This document shows, piece by piece, positions 1 through 6,032 of a stretch of 7,354 nt of DNA. Both the position numbers and the translations under genes were made by a program. Origin of the DNA: Chloroflexota bacterium (GTDB lineage Bacteria; Chloroflexota; Dehalococcoidia; UBA1151; TMED-70); contig PBHA01000011.1 of assembly GCA_002719425.1 (NCBI GenBank), positions 41,057-48,410 on the forward strand. The letters run 5' to 3'. Below the pieces are notes generated by a model. It was not told the DNA's origin. It made no database searches and saw only the letters and a program-made list of their open reading frames with translations. Numbering within the stretch: position 1 is the first letter of the stretch; each line of letters starts with the position of its first letter.

Positions 1-1
1 T

Positions 2-97
2 AAATGGGAAGAAACATATGAATGGATGTACCAAAATAATTTTTTAGAAAAGGAGCTAATTATAGAAAATTTATTTATTGATGAATTTTCTAATTAA
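2..97 (+). CDS. 3' end of a CDS entering from the left edge; possibly a THI5/NMT1-like substrate-binding protein (partial)
   Basis: From base 2 one plus-strand frame stays open for 31 codons and ends in TAA at 95-97. Its peptide begins KWEETYEWMYQNNFLEK and ends ENLFIDEFSN. The pattern of an aromatic-rich helix ending in Met, a short acidic linker, then an aromatic-x-(D/N)-E-F tail resembles the C-terminus of THI5/NMT1-type ABC transporter binding proteins (ThiY family), which often end in a YTNEF-like tail. The stop codon shares two bases with the stop of the convergent lactonase gene, which fits a real gene end in this tightly packed DNA. A link to pyrimidine uptake would fit thiD about 0.9 kb downstream, but a lactonase gene on the other strand lies between them. 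The peptide is too short for a firm family call; that it is a coding tail is more certain than the function. Confidence 0.4.
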   Translation, partial: KWEETYEWMYQNNFLEKELIIENLFIDEFSN

Positions 98-1017
98 TTT
101 GGATAAAGAAGTAAGCCGTCTAGATCTGTCTCAGCAACTAATAAATGCCCCTCAATACTTGTGACATAAATTTTTTTGTCAATTATTGTACAGTTTGTAG
201 GTCTCTCACACGGAGTTTCATGTCTTTCTATAACTTTTCCATTTTTATCGAAAATAGTTATATTTCCTTTGGGCCCTGAAATCTCCCATCCTGTTGCTGC
301 AACTATATAAATTTCTTGATTTGATTGGTCTTTTGCTAGAGTCATGCCATCTATCCCTCTGTGTGGGCCAAAATCATGTAAAACCTTCATTTCAGACAAT
401 GAATTATCTTCATTTACTTTATAAGACCTTAATTCTCTCTCTCGATCAGCTCTGTAGTCAGATTGAGCAACATAAAGTATTGATTGATCTTCGTTAAACA
501 GAAGCCCATTAGGCATTGATGTATCAAACGTTCTTCTGAATGCTTTATAGCTTCCGTCTTTTTGTTTTTCTGCTGAGATTATAGACGAAAAGCTTAATCC
601 CATTTCAGGATTTATATCCTCAACTCTATCAGAGAAAAAAATATCACCTTTGTTGTTTATTGCTAAATCATTAGGACTATTTATTTTTATTCCATTTAAA
701 TTATCTACAACAGTTTCTTTAGATCCATCTAAATTATATTTTGCTATGCGTCTTCTTCCTCCCTCGCAAGCAAATAATTCTCCATTTATATTGAAATTTA
801 ATCCATTTGCTTCACCTGTGTCACTAAAGATTTCATTGATTGTTTTATTTTTTATGTTGTAACTTAATACTCTGTTATGTGAAATATTAGAAAAGAGTAA
901 ATTTTCACCATCCCAACAAGGGCCCTCAGTAATAGTTCCAAAATTTGGTATTAAGTTATTAAATTTCCAAGACAAATTAACCTCTGCTAGAATATTATTT
1001 ATATATTTATAACTCAT
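94..1017 (-). CDS. SMP-30/gluconolactonase/LRE-family lactonase
   Basis: This encodes a predicted 307-residue six-bladed beta-propeller sugar lactonase, which opens aldonolactones (gluconolactone-like) to the free acid using one divalent metal. With ATG at 1017 as residue 1, the four family metal-site residues are visible: E31 in TEGPCW, N116 in NSPNDLAI, N170 in MPNGLLF and D223 in GIDGM. The length matches the family and there is no signal peptide, so it is probably cytoplasmic. A TTG three codons upstream (1026) would extend the frame, but ATG at 1017 is preferred; neither has a clear Shine-Dalgarno sequence. The gene diverges from thiD with 15 bases between starts and its stop overlaps that of the left-edge gene. 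The substrate cannot be read from sequence. Its product could feed the dehydratase encoded at 4726-5823, but the two genes are not in one operon. Confidence 0.88.
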   Translation of the reverse strand: MSYKYINNILAEVNLSWKFNNLIPNFGTITEGPCWDGENLLFSNISHNRVLSYNIKNKTINEIFSDTGEANGLNFNINGELFACEGGRRRIAKYNLDGSKETVVDNLNGIKINSPNDLAINNKGDIFFSDRVEDINPEMGLSFSSIISAEKQKDGSYKAFRRTFDTSMPNGLLFNEDQSILYVAQSDYRADRERELRSYKVNEDNSLSEMKVLHDFGPHRGIDGMTLAKDQSNQEIYIVAATGWEISGPKGNITIFDKNGKVIERHETPCERPTNCTIIDKKIYVTSIEGHLLVAETDLDGLLLYPN

Positions 1018-1029
1018 TTTGATCAAAAT
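1016..1029. promoter_or_regulatory. Perfect 14-bp palindrome between divergent starts
   Basis: ATTTTGATCAAAAT is a perfect palindrome that includes two bases of the lactonase start codon and ends four bases before the thiD start codon. It occupies most of the only non-coding DNA between the two genes. Symmetric sites between divergent genes are typical of dimeric repressor or activator operators. An AT-rich background makes chance palindromes more likely, and no regulator gene is visible in the window. Confidence 0.35.
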
Positions 1030-1032
1030 AAC

Positions 1033-1836
1033 ATGAAACCTGATGGAAAAATTTTACCAATTTGCATGACTATTGCTGGCTCTGATTCTGGAGGAGGAGC
1101 TGGCATTCAAGCTGACTTAAAGACATTTGCTTCATTAAATTGTTATGGTGTTTCTGCAATTACTTCAGTCACTGCTCAGAACACATTAGGAGTTAGTGAT
1201 ATTCACGTCATACCAAATTCAGTCTTAAAAAATCAAATAGATTCTATAAAAAATGACATTGGTTTTAATTCTGTCAAGACTGGCATGCTTCCCGAAGAAT
1301 CTTCCGTAATTGATGTTGCGAATTCTTTAGAAAAAACTTCTAATCTTAGATTAGTTATTGATCCTGTAATAGTCGCTACATCTGGAGATGTCTTGATTTC
1401 ATCAAAAGCTATAGAAGCATTGAAGAAAAAACTCTTTCCTTTAGCAAGTATTATTACTCCAAATTTATCTGAAGCTGAGGAGCTAACTAAAATGAAAATT
1501 ACAGATAAAGATGATGTTTTCGAAGCTTGTAAAATATTAAAAGATTATGGGCCTAAATCAGTCGTTATAAAAGGTGGTCATTTTTTTAATTCTGATGTCT
1601 CAGAAGATGTTTTCTACGATGGCAAAAATTTTCAATCCTTCAGTGTTAAGAGAATAGATACTACTTCAACTCATGGAACTGGTTGTACTTTTTCAGCAGC
1701 TATTACAGCATATATTGCAAAAGGTGAAGTTATACAAGAATCTGTTAAATTAGCAAAAGATTATGTAACAGACGCTATAAATAAAGCTTACAAAATTGGT
1801 AAAGGAAATGGTCCATTAAATCATTTTTTTAAATGA
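1033..1836 (+). CDS. thiD: Hydroxymethylpyrimidine/phosphomethylpyrimidine kinase
   Basis: ThiD phosphorylates 4-amino-5-hydroxymethyl-2-methylpyrimidine (HMP) and then HMP-P to HMP-PP, the pyrimidine half of thiamin; it is a cytoplasmic ribokinase-fold enzyme. The 267 residues match the E. coli enzyme in length (266). Visible motifs are the N-terminal substrate loop MTIAGSDSGGGAGIQADLKT from residue 12, KTGML (82-86), DPVIVATSGD (110-119), TPN (142-144), KGGH (180-183), the anion-hole and catalytic loop HGTGC (214-218, Cys218), and the C-terminal GNGPLNHF. The start at 1033 gives the short lead-in before the GSDS loop seen in relatives. There is no good ribosome binding site, so initiation may be leaderless or otherwise SD-independent. 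The gene converges on the SDR gene with one base between stop codons. It stands alone here without thiE or thiM, which fits either synthesis or salvage of HMP. Confidence 0.95.
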   Translation: MKPDGKILPICMTIAGSDSGGGAGIQADLKTFASLNCYGVSAITSVTAQNTLGVSDIHVIPNSVLKNQIDSIKNDIGFNSVKTGMLPEESSVIDVANSLEKTSNLRLVIDPVIVATSGDVLISSKAIEALKKKLFPLASIITPNLSEAEELTKMKITDKDDVFEACKILKDYGPKSVVIKGGHFFNSDVSEDVFYDGKNFQSFSVKRIDTTSTHGTGCTFSAAITAYIAKGEVIQESVKLAKDYVTDAINKAYKIGKGNGPLNHFFK

Positions 1837-1837
1837 T

Positions 1838-2596
1838 CTACATTACACTATAACCACCATCTACAGGAATAGAAACACCGTTTACAAAATCTGAATACTT
1901 GCTTGATAAAAAAATTGCAGTACCTGCCATATCTTCAGGTAATCCCCATCTTTCAGCAGGAGTTCTCCCTGCAATAGTTGCATATCTTGTAGGATTTACT
2001 CTTTTGAATTCATTAGTCATATCTGTTACTATCCAACCAGGCAGAATTGCGTTGATTTGAATATTATATTTAGCCCAAGCAATTGCACAGCTTTTGGTAT
2101 ACTGTACAACTCCTCCTTTACTTGCTGCGTATGCGATTGCATTAGCGTTTCCAAAAATCGACATCATTGAACCTATATTTATAATTTTTCCTGATTTATT
2201 TTTCTTCAAATAAGGAAAAACTGCAGAAGTCATATGATGAATAGAATTTAAATTTGTATCTATAACATCATCCCAATCACTTTTAGCCAGTAGATGTGGT
2301 TCATCACTTCTTCTATTTATTCCTGCATTGTTTATCAAGATATCTATTTTCCCATATTTTTCTATGGCAAATTCCATTAACCTGTTTATTGAATCCTGAT
2401 CGTTTACATCTAACTTAAAAGTTTCACTGTCTTTACTTGATAACTTGATTTTTTCAATTGCATTTTTGTTTTTTTCTTCATTTCTTGCAGCAATGATAAC
2501 CAAAGCACCTTCATGAGCTAAACCTTCAGAAATTCCTAAACCTATACCACCATTTCCACCTGTTACTATTGCTACTTTTTCTTTTAATAAACTCAT
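1838..2596 (-). CDS. Short-chain dehydrogenase/reductase (SDR), sugar-acid dehydrogenase type
   Basis: This 252-residue classical SDR is a cytoplasmic NAD(P)-dependent enzyme that interconverts a secondary alcohol and a ketone. It shows the cofactor loop TGGNGGIG (12-19), NNAG (89-92), Asn115, Ser143 and the catalytic pair Tyr156/Lys160 in YAASK, then PGWIVTDM (186-193) and the C-terminal VDGGY. All four catalytic-tetrad residues are present. Arg38 after the second strand hints at NADP(H), without proving it. Overall length and the segment around RWGLPEDM resemble gluconate 5-dehydrogenase and 2-deoxy-gluconate 3-dehydrogenase (KduD) relatives, so a keto-sugar acid is a reasonable but unproven substrate. 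It is probably the last gene of the minus-strand operon that starts with the enolase-superfamily gene. It has its own ribosome binding site and a 34-base gap after the upstream small gene. Confidence 0.92.
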   Translation of the reverse strand: MSLLKEKVAIVTGGNGGIGLGISEGLAHEGALVIIAARNEEKNKNAIEKIKLSSKDSETFKLDVNDQDSINRLMEFAIEKYGKIDILINNAGINRRSDEPHLLAKSDWDDVIDTNLNSIHHMTSAVFPYLKKNKSGKIINIGSMMSIFGNANAIAYAASKGGVVQYTKSCAIAWAKYNIQINAILPGWIVTDMTNEFKRVNPTRYATIAGRTPAERWGLPEDMAGTAIFLSSKYSDFVNGVSIPVDGGYSVM

Positions 2597-2600
2597 ATTT

Positions 2601-2607
2601 TCTCCCT
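2601..2607 (-). promoter_or_regulatory. Ribosome binding site of the SDR gene
   Basis: Read on the minus strand, AGGGAGA lies 4 bases before the ATG at 2596. It is one of the clearest Shine-Dalgarno sequences in the window and supports that start codon. Confidence 0.7.
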
Positions 2608-2630
2608 AGCACTATTTCAAATAAAATAAA

Positions 2631-2951
2631 TCATAAGTTTAAAGTAAATTTTTTTTCAATAATTGTCTCATTAAATGAGGGGTTGTTTTGAAAAACAATA
2701 CGTATGTATAAACTTCCTTTTTTTCTTATTACATTGGATTTTTCCGGATCTACTATATCATCATACTCATTATTTTTAGGATTAAATAAAACTGTGTTTT
2801 TTTCTGAAAGTTCTATGTTTTTTTCCTGAAGCTTTCCTCTAATAAATTGAAGAAGATCATGTTCAGTGATCTTCCAATTAATATTTTCCTTAAGAAAATC
2901 TAAAGCATCTTCAAAAAAATCTTCTATTACTTTTTCTAAATTTCTATTCAT
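2631..2951 (-). CDS. Small protein resembling the N-terminal half of an M24 (pita-bread) domain; function unknown
   Basis: This encodes 106 acidic, Lys/Asn-rich residues with no membrane segment or signal peptide. The frame is open further up to 2990, but ATG at 2951 is preferred because it overlaps the end of the mocA-like gene in ATGAATAG, a typical translational-coupling arrangement. By eye, the order ALDFLKENI, then ITEHDLLQFIRGKLQEKNIEL, then TVLFNPKNNEYDD, then VIRKKGSLYIRIVF follows the start of creatinase/aminopeptidase M24 domains (helix, G-V-T-E-x-D helix, a loop of 'fGpNaa-pH' type, 'ikkGdlvlid'). The open frame ends before the region where M24 enzymes place their metal-binding Asp, Glu and His residues, so no peptidase activity is expected. 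The similarity is weak and could be chance. Its place in a molybdenum-maturation operon is the only functional hint. It could be a relic, an accessory protein or an unrelated family. Confidence 0.6.
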   Translation of the reverse strand: MNRNLEKVIEDFFEDALDFLKENINWKITEHDLLQFIRGKLQEKNIELSEKNTVLFNPKNNEYDDIVDPEKSNVIRKKGSLYIRIVFQNNPSFNETIIEKKFTLNL

Positions 2952-3549
2952 CAAATAATTTATAGGACAAAGCTTTTTCGTATATTTCATTATTGTTTAG
3001 ATCAAGATGGGTCCATTGGGATTTGATTTCATCTGTCATAACAATATTGTTATTTTCCCTAAAAAGGTCTCTTAGTCCGTTAGGGTATTCATTTATTTTA
3101 GTTAAATTTGGAATGAATTTTTTGTTAAAGATTATTGGATGACCTCTTTTATTTTTATCAATAGGAGCAGAAATTATAGATTTATTAAGTATATGGAAAT
3201 CAATTATTTTTTTTAAGAACCATTTAGGTCTTGGTTGATCAACACTTATTAAGAGAAGATTTCGAGTATCCTTTTCAATGTTATTAATACCTTCTAAAAT
3301 AGAAGTTGATTTTCCACCCAAGTAATTATTATTTATTATTATTTTGATTTTTTTTCTGTTTACAACTTCAATAATATTATTTTTATCATGACCTAATACT
3401 AAATTTATATTTCTTATACCTATATCATTCAGTACATCAATATGAAATTCTACAAGCTTTTTACCATGCCAATTTAATAAAGCTTTAGTTTTTCCCATTC
3501 TGGTAGACAAACCAGCAGAAAGAATTAAGGCATCAAAGTTATCATACAT
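2944..3549 (-). CDS. MocA-like molybdenum cofactor cytidylyltransferase (NTP transferase)
   Basis: The 201-residue protein has a GT-A nucleotidyltransferase fold of the MobA/MocA type. MocA attaches CMP to molybdopterin for Mo hydroxylases of the xanthine dehydrogenase family; MobA attaches GMP. The N-terminal nucleotide-binding motif is LSAGLSTRMGKTK (residues 10-22, with R17, G19 and K22). SVDQP (102-106) supplies the metal-binding Asp, NYLGGKSTSI (75-84) the substrate loop, RGHPIIF (135-141) follows, and HLDLNNNEI ends the domain. The DQP and GHP patterns and the adjacent XdhC gene favour MocA over MobA; the choice of CTP over GTP is inferred. The gene starts 3 bases after the xdhC-like stop codon without a visible Shine-Dalgarno sequence, implying translational coupling. 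Its own stop overlaps the next gene's start by 8 bases. Confidence 0.85.
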   Translation of the reverse strand: MYDNFDALILSAGLSTRMGKTKALLNWHGKKLVEFHIDVLNDIGIRNINLVLGHDKNNIIEVVNRKKIKIIINNNYLGGKSTSILEGINNIEKDTRNLLLISVDQPRPKWFLKKIIDFHILNKSIISAPIDKNKRGHPIIFNKKFIPNLTKINEYPNGLRDLFRENNNIVMTDEIKSQWTHLDLNNNEIYEKALSYKLFDE

Positions 3550-3552
3550 AAA

Positions 3553-4680
3553 TCAATTTTTTATTTTAGAAGATTTAGAAATTTTACTCCTAATTTTTTC
3601 TATATATTTTTCCTCTAGCATCATAGATTTTTCACTTCCTCCTAATCTGAAAGATAATATTTCAGAAATGATCGAAACAGCAATTTCTTCTGGAGTTCTT
3701 GCTCCAATATTTATCCCGACAGGGGCTCTTAATCTCTTAAATGTGTTGTCGTCTATTCCTTCTCTTAATAGTTTTTCTATAATAAGAATTGTTTTCCTTT
3801 TAGAACCTAATAAACCAACATATGAGGCATTTGTTTCTAATGCAGCTTTAGTAGCAGAATCATCTTGTCTATGACCTCTTGTCGCTATAACTATGAATGT
3901 ATTTGCATTAATATCAAACATTCCAAACCCATCATTATAATTTGCTACTTTTACTTCATCTGCTTCAGGAAACCTATCTGTATTTGCAAAATCTTCTCTA
4001 TCATCAAAAATATTAAGTTCAAAACCTAAAGGCTTTGCTAAATTTGCAATTGCTTTTGAAACATGTCCTCCTCCTGCTAACAGAAGTTTAGGAGGTGTCG
4101 TGAATGCTTCTATATAAAAAAGTCTGTTTTCTATTTTTAGAGTTTTATTTTTTCCAAGTGCTAGTAAATCTCTGGAATCTTTAATAAGTTTATTATCAAT
4201 TTCTTCTGATATAAGCTCGCCTGATTTTGATCCATCTTCTCTAACTAGGATTTTTTTACTAACTTCACTTATATTTTTAGATTCAAGTACTTGTACTAAA
4301 GCCACTGGTTTATCTCCATTATAAGCCTTATTTATTTCATCCAGAAAAAATTCGAATTCTAACTTGTCATCAATTGGATCTATCATGAAGTGCATAGTTC
4401 CTCCACAAACAAGACCATCTTTAGCTGCCAAATCTTCATTCAGTTCATAAGGTCTTACCTCTGCGTTCTCTTCACGCTTTATTTTTTCGCTTGAAGCAAA
4501 CCATATATCTCCCTCAACACAGCCTCCACCAAGAGTTCCTACTCCTGATCCATCTTCTCTTACTAAAAGTTTTGCGCCAGGTTTTTGAGGAGTAGATCCT
4601 TGTGTCCTAGTGACTGTTGATATAACAAATTTTCGGTTGTTTTTGATCTCTTTAATTGCTGCGTCAAATACATCTTTCAT
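3553..4680 (-). CDS. XdhC/CoxI-family molybdoenzyme maturation factor
   Basis: XdhC-type proteins bind molybdenum cofactor, promote its sulfuration and insert it into xanthine dehydrogenase/CO dehydrogenase-like Mo hydroxylases; they act in the cytoplasm. The 375 residues hold both standard domains. The N-terminal CoxI/XdhC domain has GSTPQKPGAKL (28-38), LGGGCVEGDI (50-59) and LVCGGTM (90-96). The C-terminal Rossmann domain has LLAGGGHVS (200-208), FDDRE (225-229), ATRGH (266-270), LLGSKRK (280-286) and the RAPVGINIGARTPEEIA stretch near 318-334. The conserved Cys54 and Cys92 are present. A GGAG ribosome binding site supports the start. The gene follows the enolase-superfamily gene by 45 bases and is coupled to the mocA-like gene, forming a Mo-hydroxylase maturation pair. 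No Mo-hydroxylase catalytic gene is in the window, so its client is unknown. Confidence 0.93.
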   Translation of the reverse strand: MKDVFDAAIKEIKNNRKFVISTVTRTQGSTPQKPGAKLLVREDGSGVGTLGGGCVEGDIWFASSEKIKREENAEVRPYELNEDLAAKDGLVCGGTMHFMIDPIDDKLEFEFFLDEINKAYNGDKPVALVQVLESKNISEVSKKILVREDGSKSGELISEEIDNKLIKDSRDLLALGKNKTLKIENRLFYIEAFTTPPKLLLAGGGHVSKAIANLAKPLGFELNIFDDREDFANTDRFPEADEVKVANYNDGFGMFDINANTFIVIATRGHRQDDSATKAALETNASYVGLLGSKRKTILIIEKLLREGIDDNTFKRLRAPVGINIGARTPEEIAVSIISEILSFRLGGSEKSMMLEEKYIEKIRSKISKSSKIKN

Positions 4681-4687
4681 CAGATAT

Positions 4688-4691
4688 CTCC
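4688..4691 (-). promoter_or_regulatory. Ribosome binding site of the xdhC-like gene
   Basis: Read on the minus strand, GGAG lies 7 bases before the ATG at 4680, a standard spacing that supports this start codon. Confidence 0.6.
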
Positions 4692-4725
4692 ACTACTAAT
4701 ACTTAAATTATATATACTCAATAGA

Positions 4726-5823
4726 TTAAACTCTATACGGTTCTAAATCTTGCCATTTAGGATTTAATCCAAACCCAGGCAAATCAGGAGCATAAACATA
4801 TCCATTCTTCAAAATTAATTCATTCTCCCATATTTTCCCATGCATCGGATTAACTGTATCCCTATAATATTCTAGTATTAAACCATTTGGTATAGCCGAC
4901 ACAAGATGGATATGAACTTCTTGTGCACCGTGAGGAGCTATATCTAAATCATTACTTTGAGCTAGTGCACATACCTTCATAAATTCAGTCACTCCTCCTA
5001 GTATTAGGCAATCAGGTTGAAGGATATCTACTGCTCTATGATTAATCATGTCTCTAAAGCCATATCTTGTATATTCATTCTCTCCAGCTGCCACAGGTAT
5101 GGATGTTGATCTAGTTATCTCAGATTGACCTATATAATCATCTGGTTCAACAGGTTCTTCGAACCAAAACAAGTCGTATTTTTCAGCTTTTCTTGCAAAT
5201 TCAATAGCCTCATAATGTCTATATGCGTTGTTTGCATCAACCATTAATTTCACATCATTTCCAATAGCTTCTCTACATACTTTGACTCTCTCTATGTCTT
5301 CATTTATTGAAAGCGCTCCTACCTTTATTTTTACAGCAGTTGCTCCCATATCAACATTATCCTCCATTTCCTTGGCTAACTCTTTTAATCCTTTCCCTTT
5401 TTCGTAATATCCTCCAGCTATGTATGTATCAACTTTATTCGTGAAACCACCCAGTAACTTATAAACAGGTAAGTTTGAAACTTTACCTTTTATGTCCCAA
5501 AGAGCTATATCAATACCAGAAATTACCCTTGTTGTTATACCTCTTCTTCCAACAAGTTTTGGTCTCCACATTTCATGCCAAATTCTCTCATTATCTAGAG
5601 GATTAAGTCCTATTATCCCTTTCTTAAAATGATCCACTAACTCTCTAGCTACATTTGGACTAACATCTATACCTGCAGATATTCCAATTCCTGTTATGTC
5701 AGGTTCATCTGTTTGAATTTCAACAATATTTAGTACATTGTGCGTATACGTATATAATCCATTGGTTATTGGAGTTGATCTTTCCCATCTGTAAATTTTT
5801 AGATTAATATCTGTTATTTTCAT
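4726..5823 (-). CDS. Mandelate racemase/enolase-superfamily acid-sugar dehydratase or racemase
   Basis: The 365-residue enzyme belongs to the mandelate racemase subgroup: an N-terminal capping domain, then a TIM-type barrel that removes the alpha proton of a carboxylate substrate with Mg2+. All expected active-site residues are visible. They are the KxK base motif K165/K167 (VKIKVG), metal ligands D196 (VDANN), E222 (FEEP) and E248 (AGEN), and the second base H298 (APHGA), with D271 (QPD) as its partner. ITTRVISGIDIALWDIKGK (96-114) is the family's typical capping/barrel junction. Having both a KxK and a His-Asp base is shared by mandelate racemase and by dehydratases such as galactarate/talarate or rhamnonate dehydratase, so the substrate stays open. 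No regulator or transporter is nearby to narrow it. It is the first gene of the minus-strand operon, and TTGGAG 8 bases upstream supports the start. Confidence 0.92.
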   Translation of the reverse strand: MKITDINLKIYRWERSTPITNGLYTYTHNVLNIVEIQTDEPDITGIGISAGIDVSPNVARELVDHFKKGIIGLNPLDNERIWHEMWRPKLVGRRGITTRVISGIDIALWDIKGKVSNLPVYKLLGGFTNKVDTYIAGGYYEKGKGLKELAKEMEDNVDMGATAVKIKVGALSINEDIERVKVCREAIGNDVKLMVDANNAYRHYEAIEFARKAEKYDLFWFEEPVEPDDYIGQSEITRSTSIPVAAGENEYTRYGFRDMINHRAVDILQPDCLILGGVTEFMKVCALAQSNDLDIAPHGAQEVHIHLVSAIPNGLILEYYRDTVNPMHGKIWENELILKNGYVYAPDLPGFGLNPKWQDLEPYRV

Positions 5824-5941
5824 TTTTTTCGCTCCAAGAATTTTTTATTTATGAAATAATTGTTTTAGAAAGTTTAAACCTTTTCTTCTTCTAGGTAAAC
5901 TTATATTATTATTTAGATTGAGGTAAGAAGGAAAAACAATA
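5824..5941. promoter_or_regulatory. Divergent control region between the enolase-superfamily operon and the tRNA
   Basis: This 118-base, very AT-rich gap is the longest non-coding stretch in the window and must serve both directions. On the plus strand, TATATT/TATTAT at 5902-5909 could be a -10 element giving a short tRNA leader. On the minus strand, TATAAG at 5900-5905 is a comparable candidate for the operon. Neither has a convincing -35 at 17 bases, so exact promoters are uncertain. Next to the operon start, minus-strand GGAG (5832-5835) is the ribosome binding site of the first gene. Confidence 0.5.
5870..5902. repeat. Imperfect inverted repeat, candidate operator
   Basis: AAGTTTAAACC (5870-5880) and GGTAAACTT (5894-5902) are inverted copies. 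They pair over nine bases with a two-base A bulge, and are separated by the pyrimidine-rich 13-base spacer 5881-5893. The left arm includes the palindrome GTTTAAAC. The element overlaps the candidate -10 sequences of both directions, so a bound regulator could control the operon and perhaps the tRNA. A factor-independent terminator is unlikely because the stem is AT-rich and no U run follows it in either direction. Confidence 0.35.
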
Positions 5942-6017
<76 letters not shown>

Positions 6018-6020
6018 TAT

Positions 6021-6027
6021 AGGGGGA
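6021..6027 (+). promoter_or_regulatory. Ribosome binding site of the MDR dehydrogenase
   Basis: AGGGGGA lies 5 bases before the ATG at 6033 and only 3 bases after the tRNA CCA end. It fixes the start codon and means tRNA 3' processing would leave a very short 5' leader on the mRNA. Confidence 0.75.
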
Positions 6028-6032
6028 TTTTA

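Noticed and set aside
294..497. Plus-strand 67-codon open frame inside the lactonase gene
   Set aside because: Antisense shadow of a gene with all family metal-site residues; the peptide has no recognisable features and no ribosome binding site was seen.
650..862. Plus-strand 70-codon hydrophobic open frame inside the lactonase gene
   Set aside because: Its hydrophobic look comes from reading the complement of Asn/Lys/Asp-rich codons; no independent support for a membrane protein.
1018..1026. TTG start at 1026 for the lactonase
   Set aside because: ATG at 1017 is three codons downstream, is the stronger start codon, and the extra residues add nothing to the conserved domain.
2597..2630. Lost C-terminal half of the M24-like gene by frameshift
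   Set aside because: Only 34 bases separate its stop from the SDR start and they include the SDR ribosome binding site; there is no space for a remnant.
2952..2990. Upstream ATG at 2990 for the small M24-like gene
   Set aside because: It would overlap the mocA-like gene by 47 bases, and the ATG at 2951 forms a compact 8-base stop/start overlap at the point where the plausible domain begins.
3668..3874. Plus-strand 68-codon open frame inside the xdhC-like gene
   Set aside because: Antisense to the conserved C-terminal Rossmann domain of XdhC, so a shadow.
5870..5902. Intrinsic terminator for the tRNA or operon
   Set aside because: The hairpin is AT-rich, bulged, has a 13-base loop, is not followed by a T run, and lies upstream of both transcription units, not after one.
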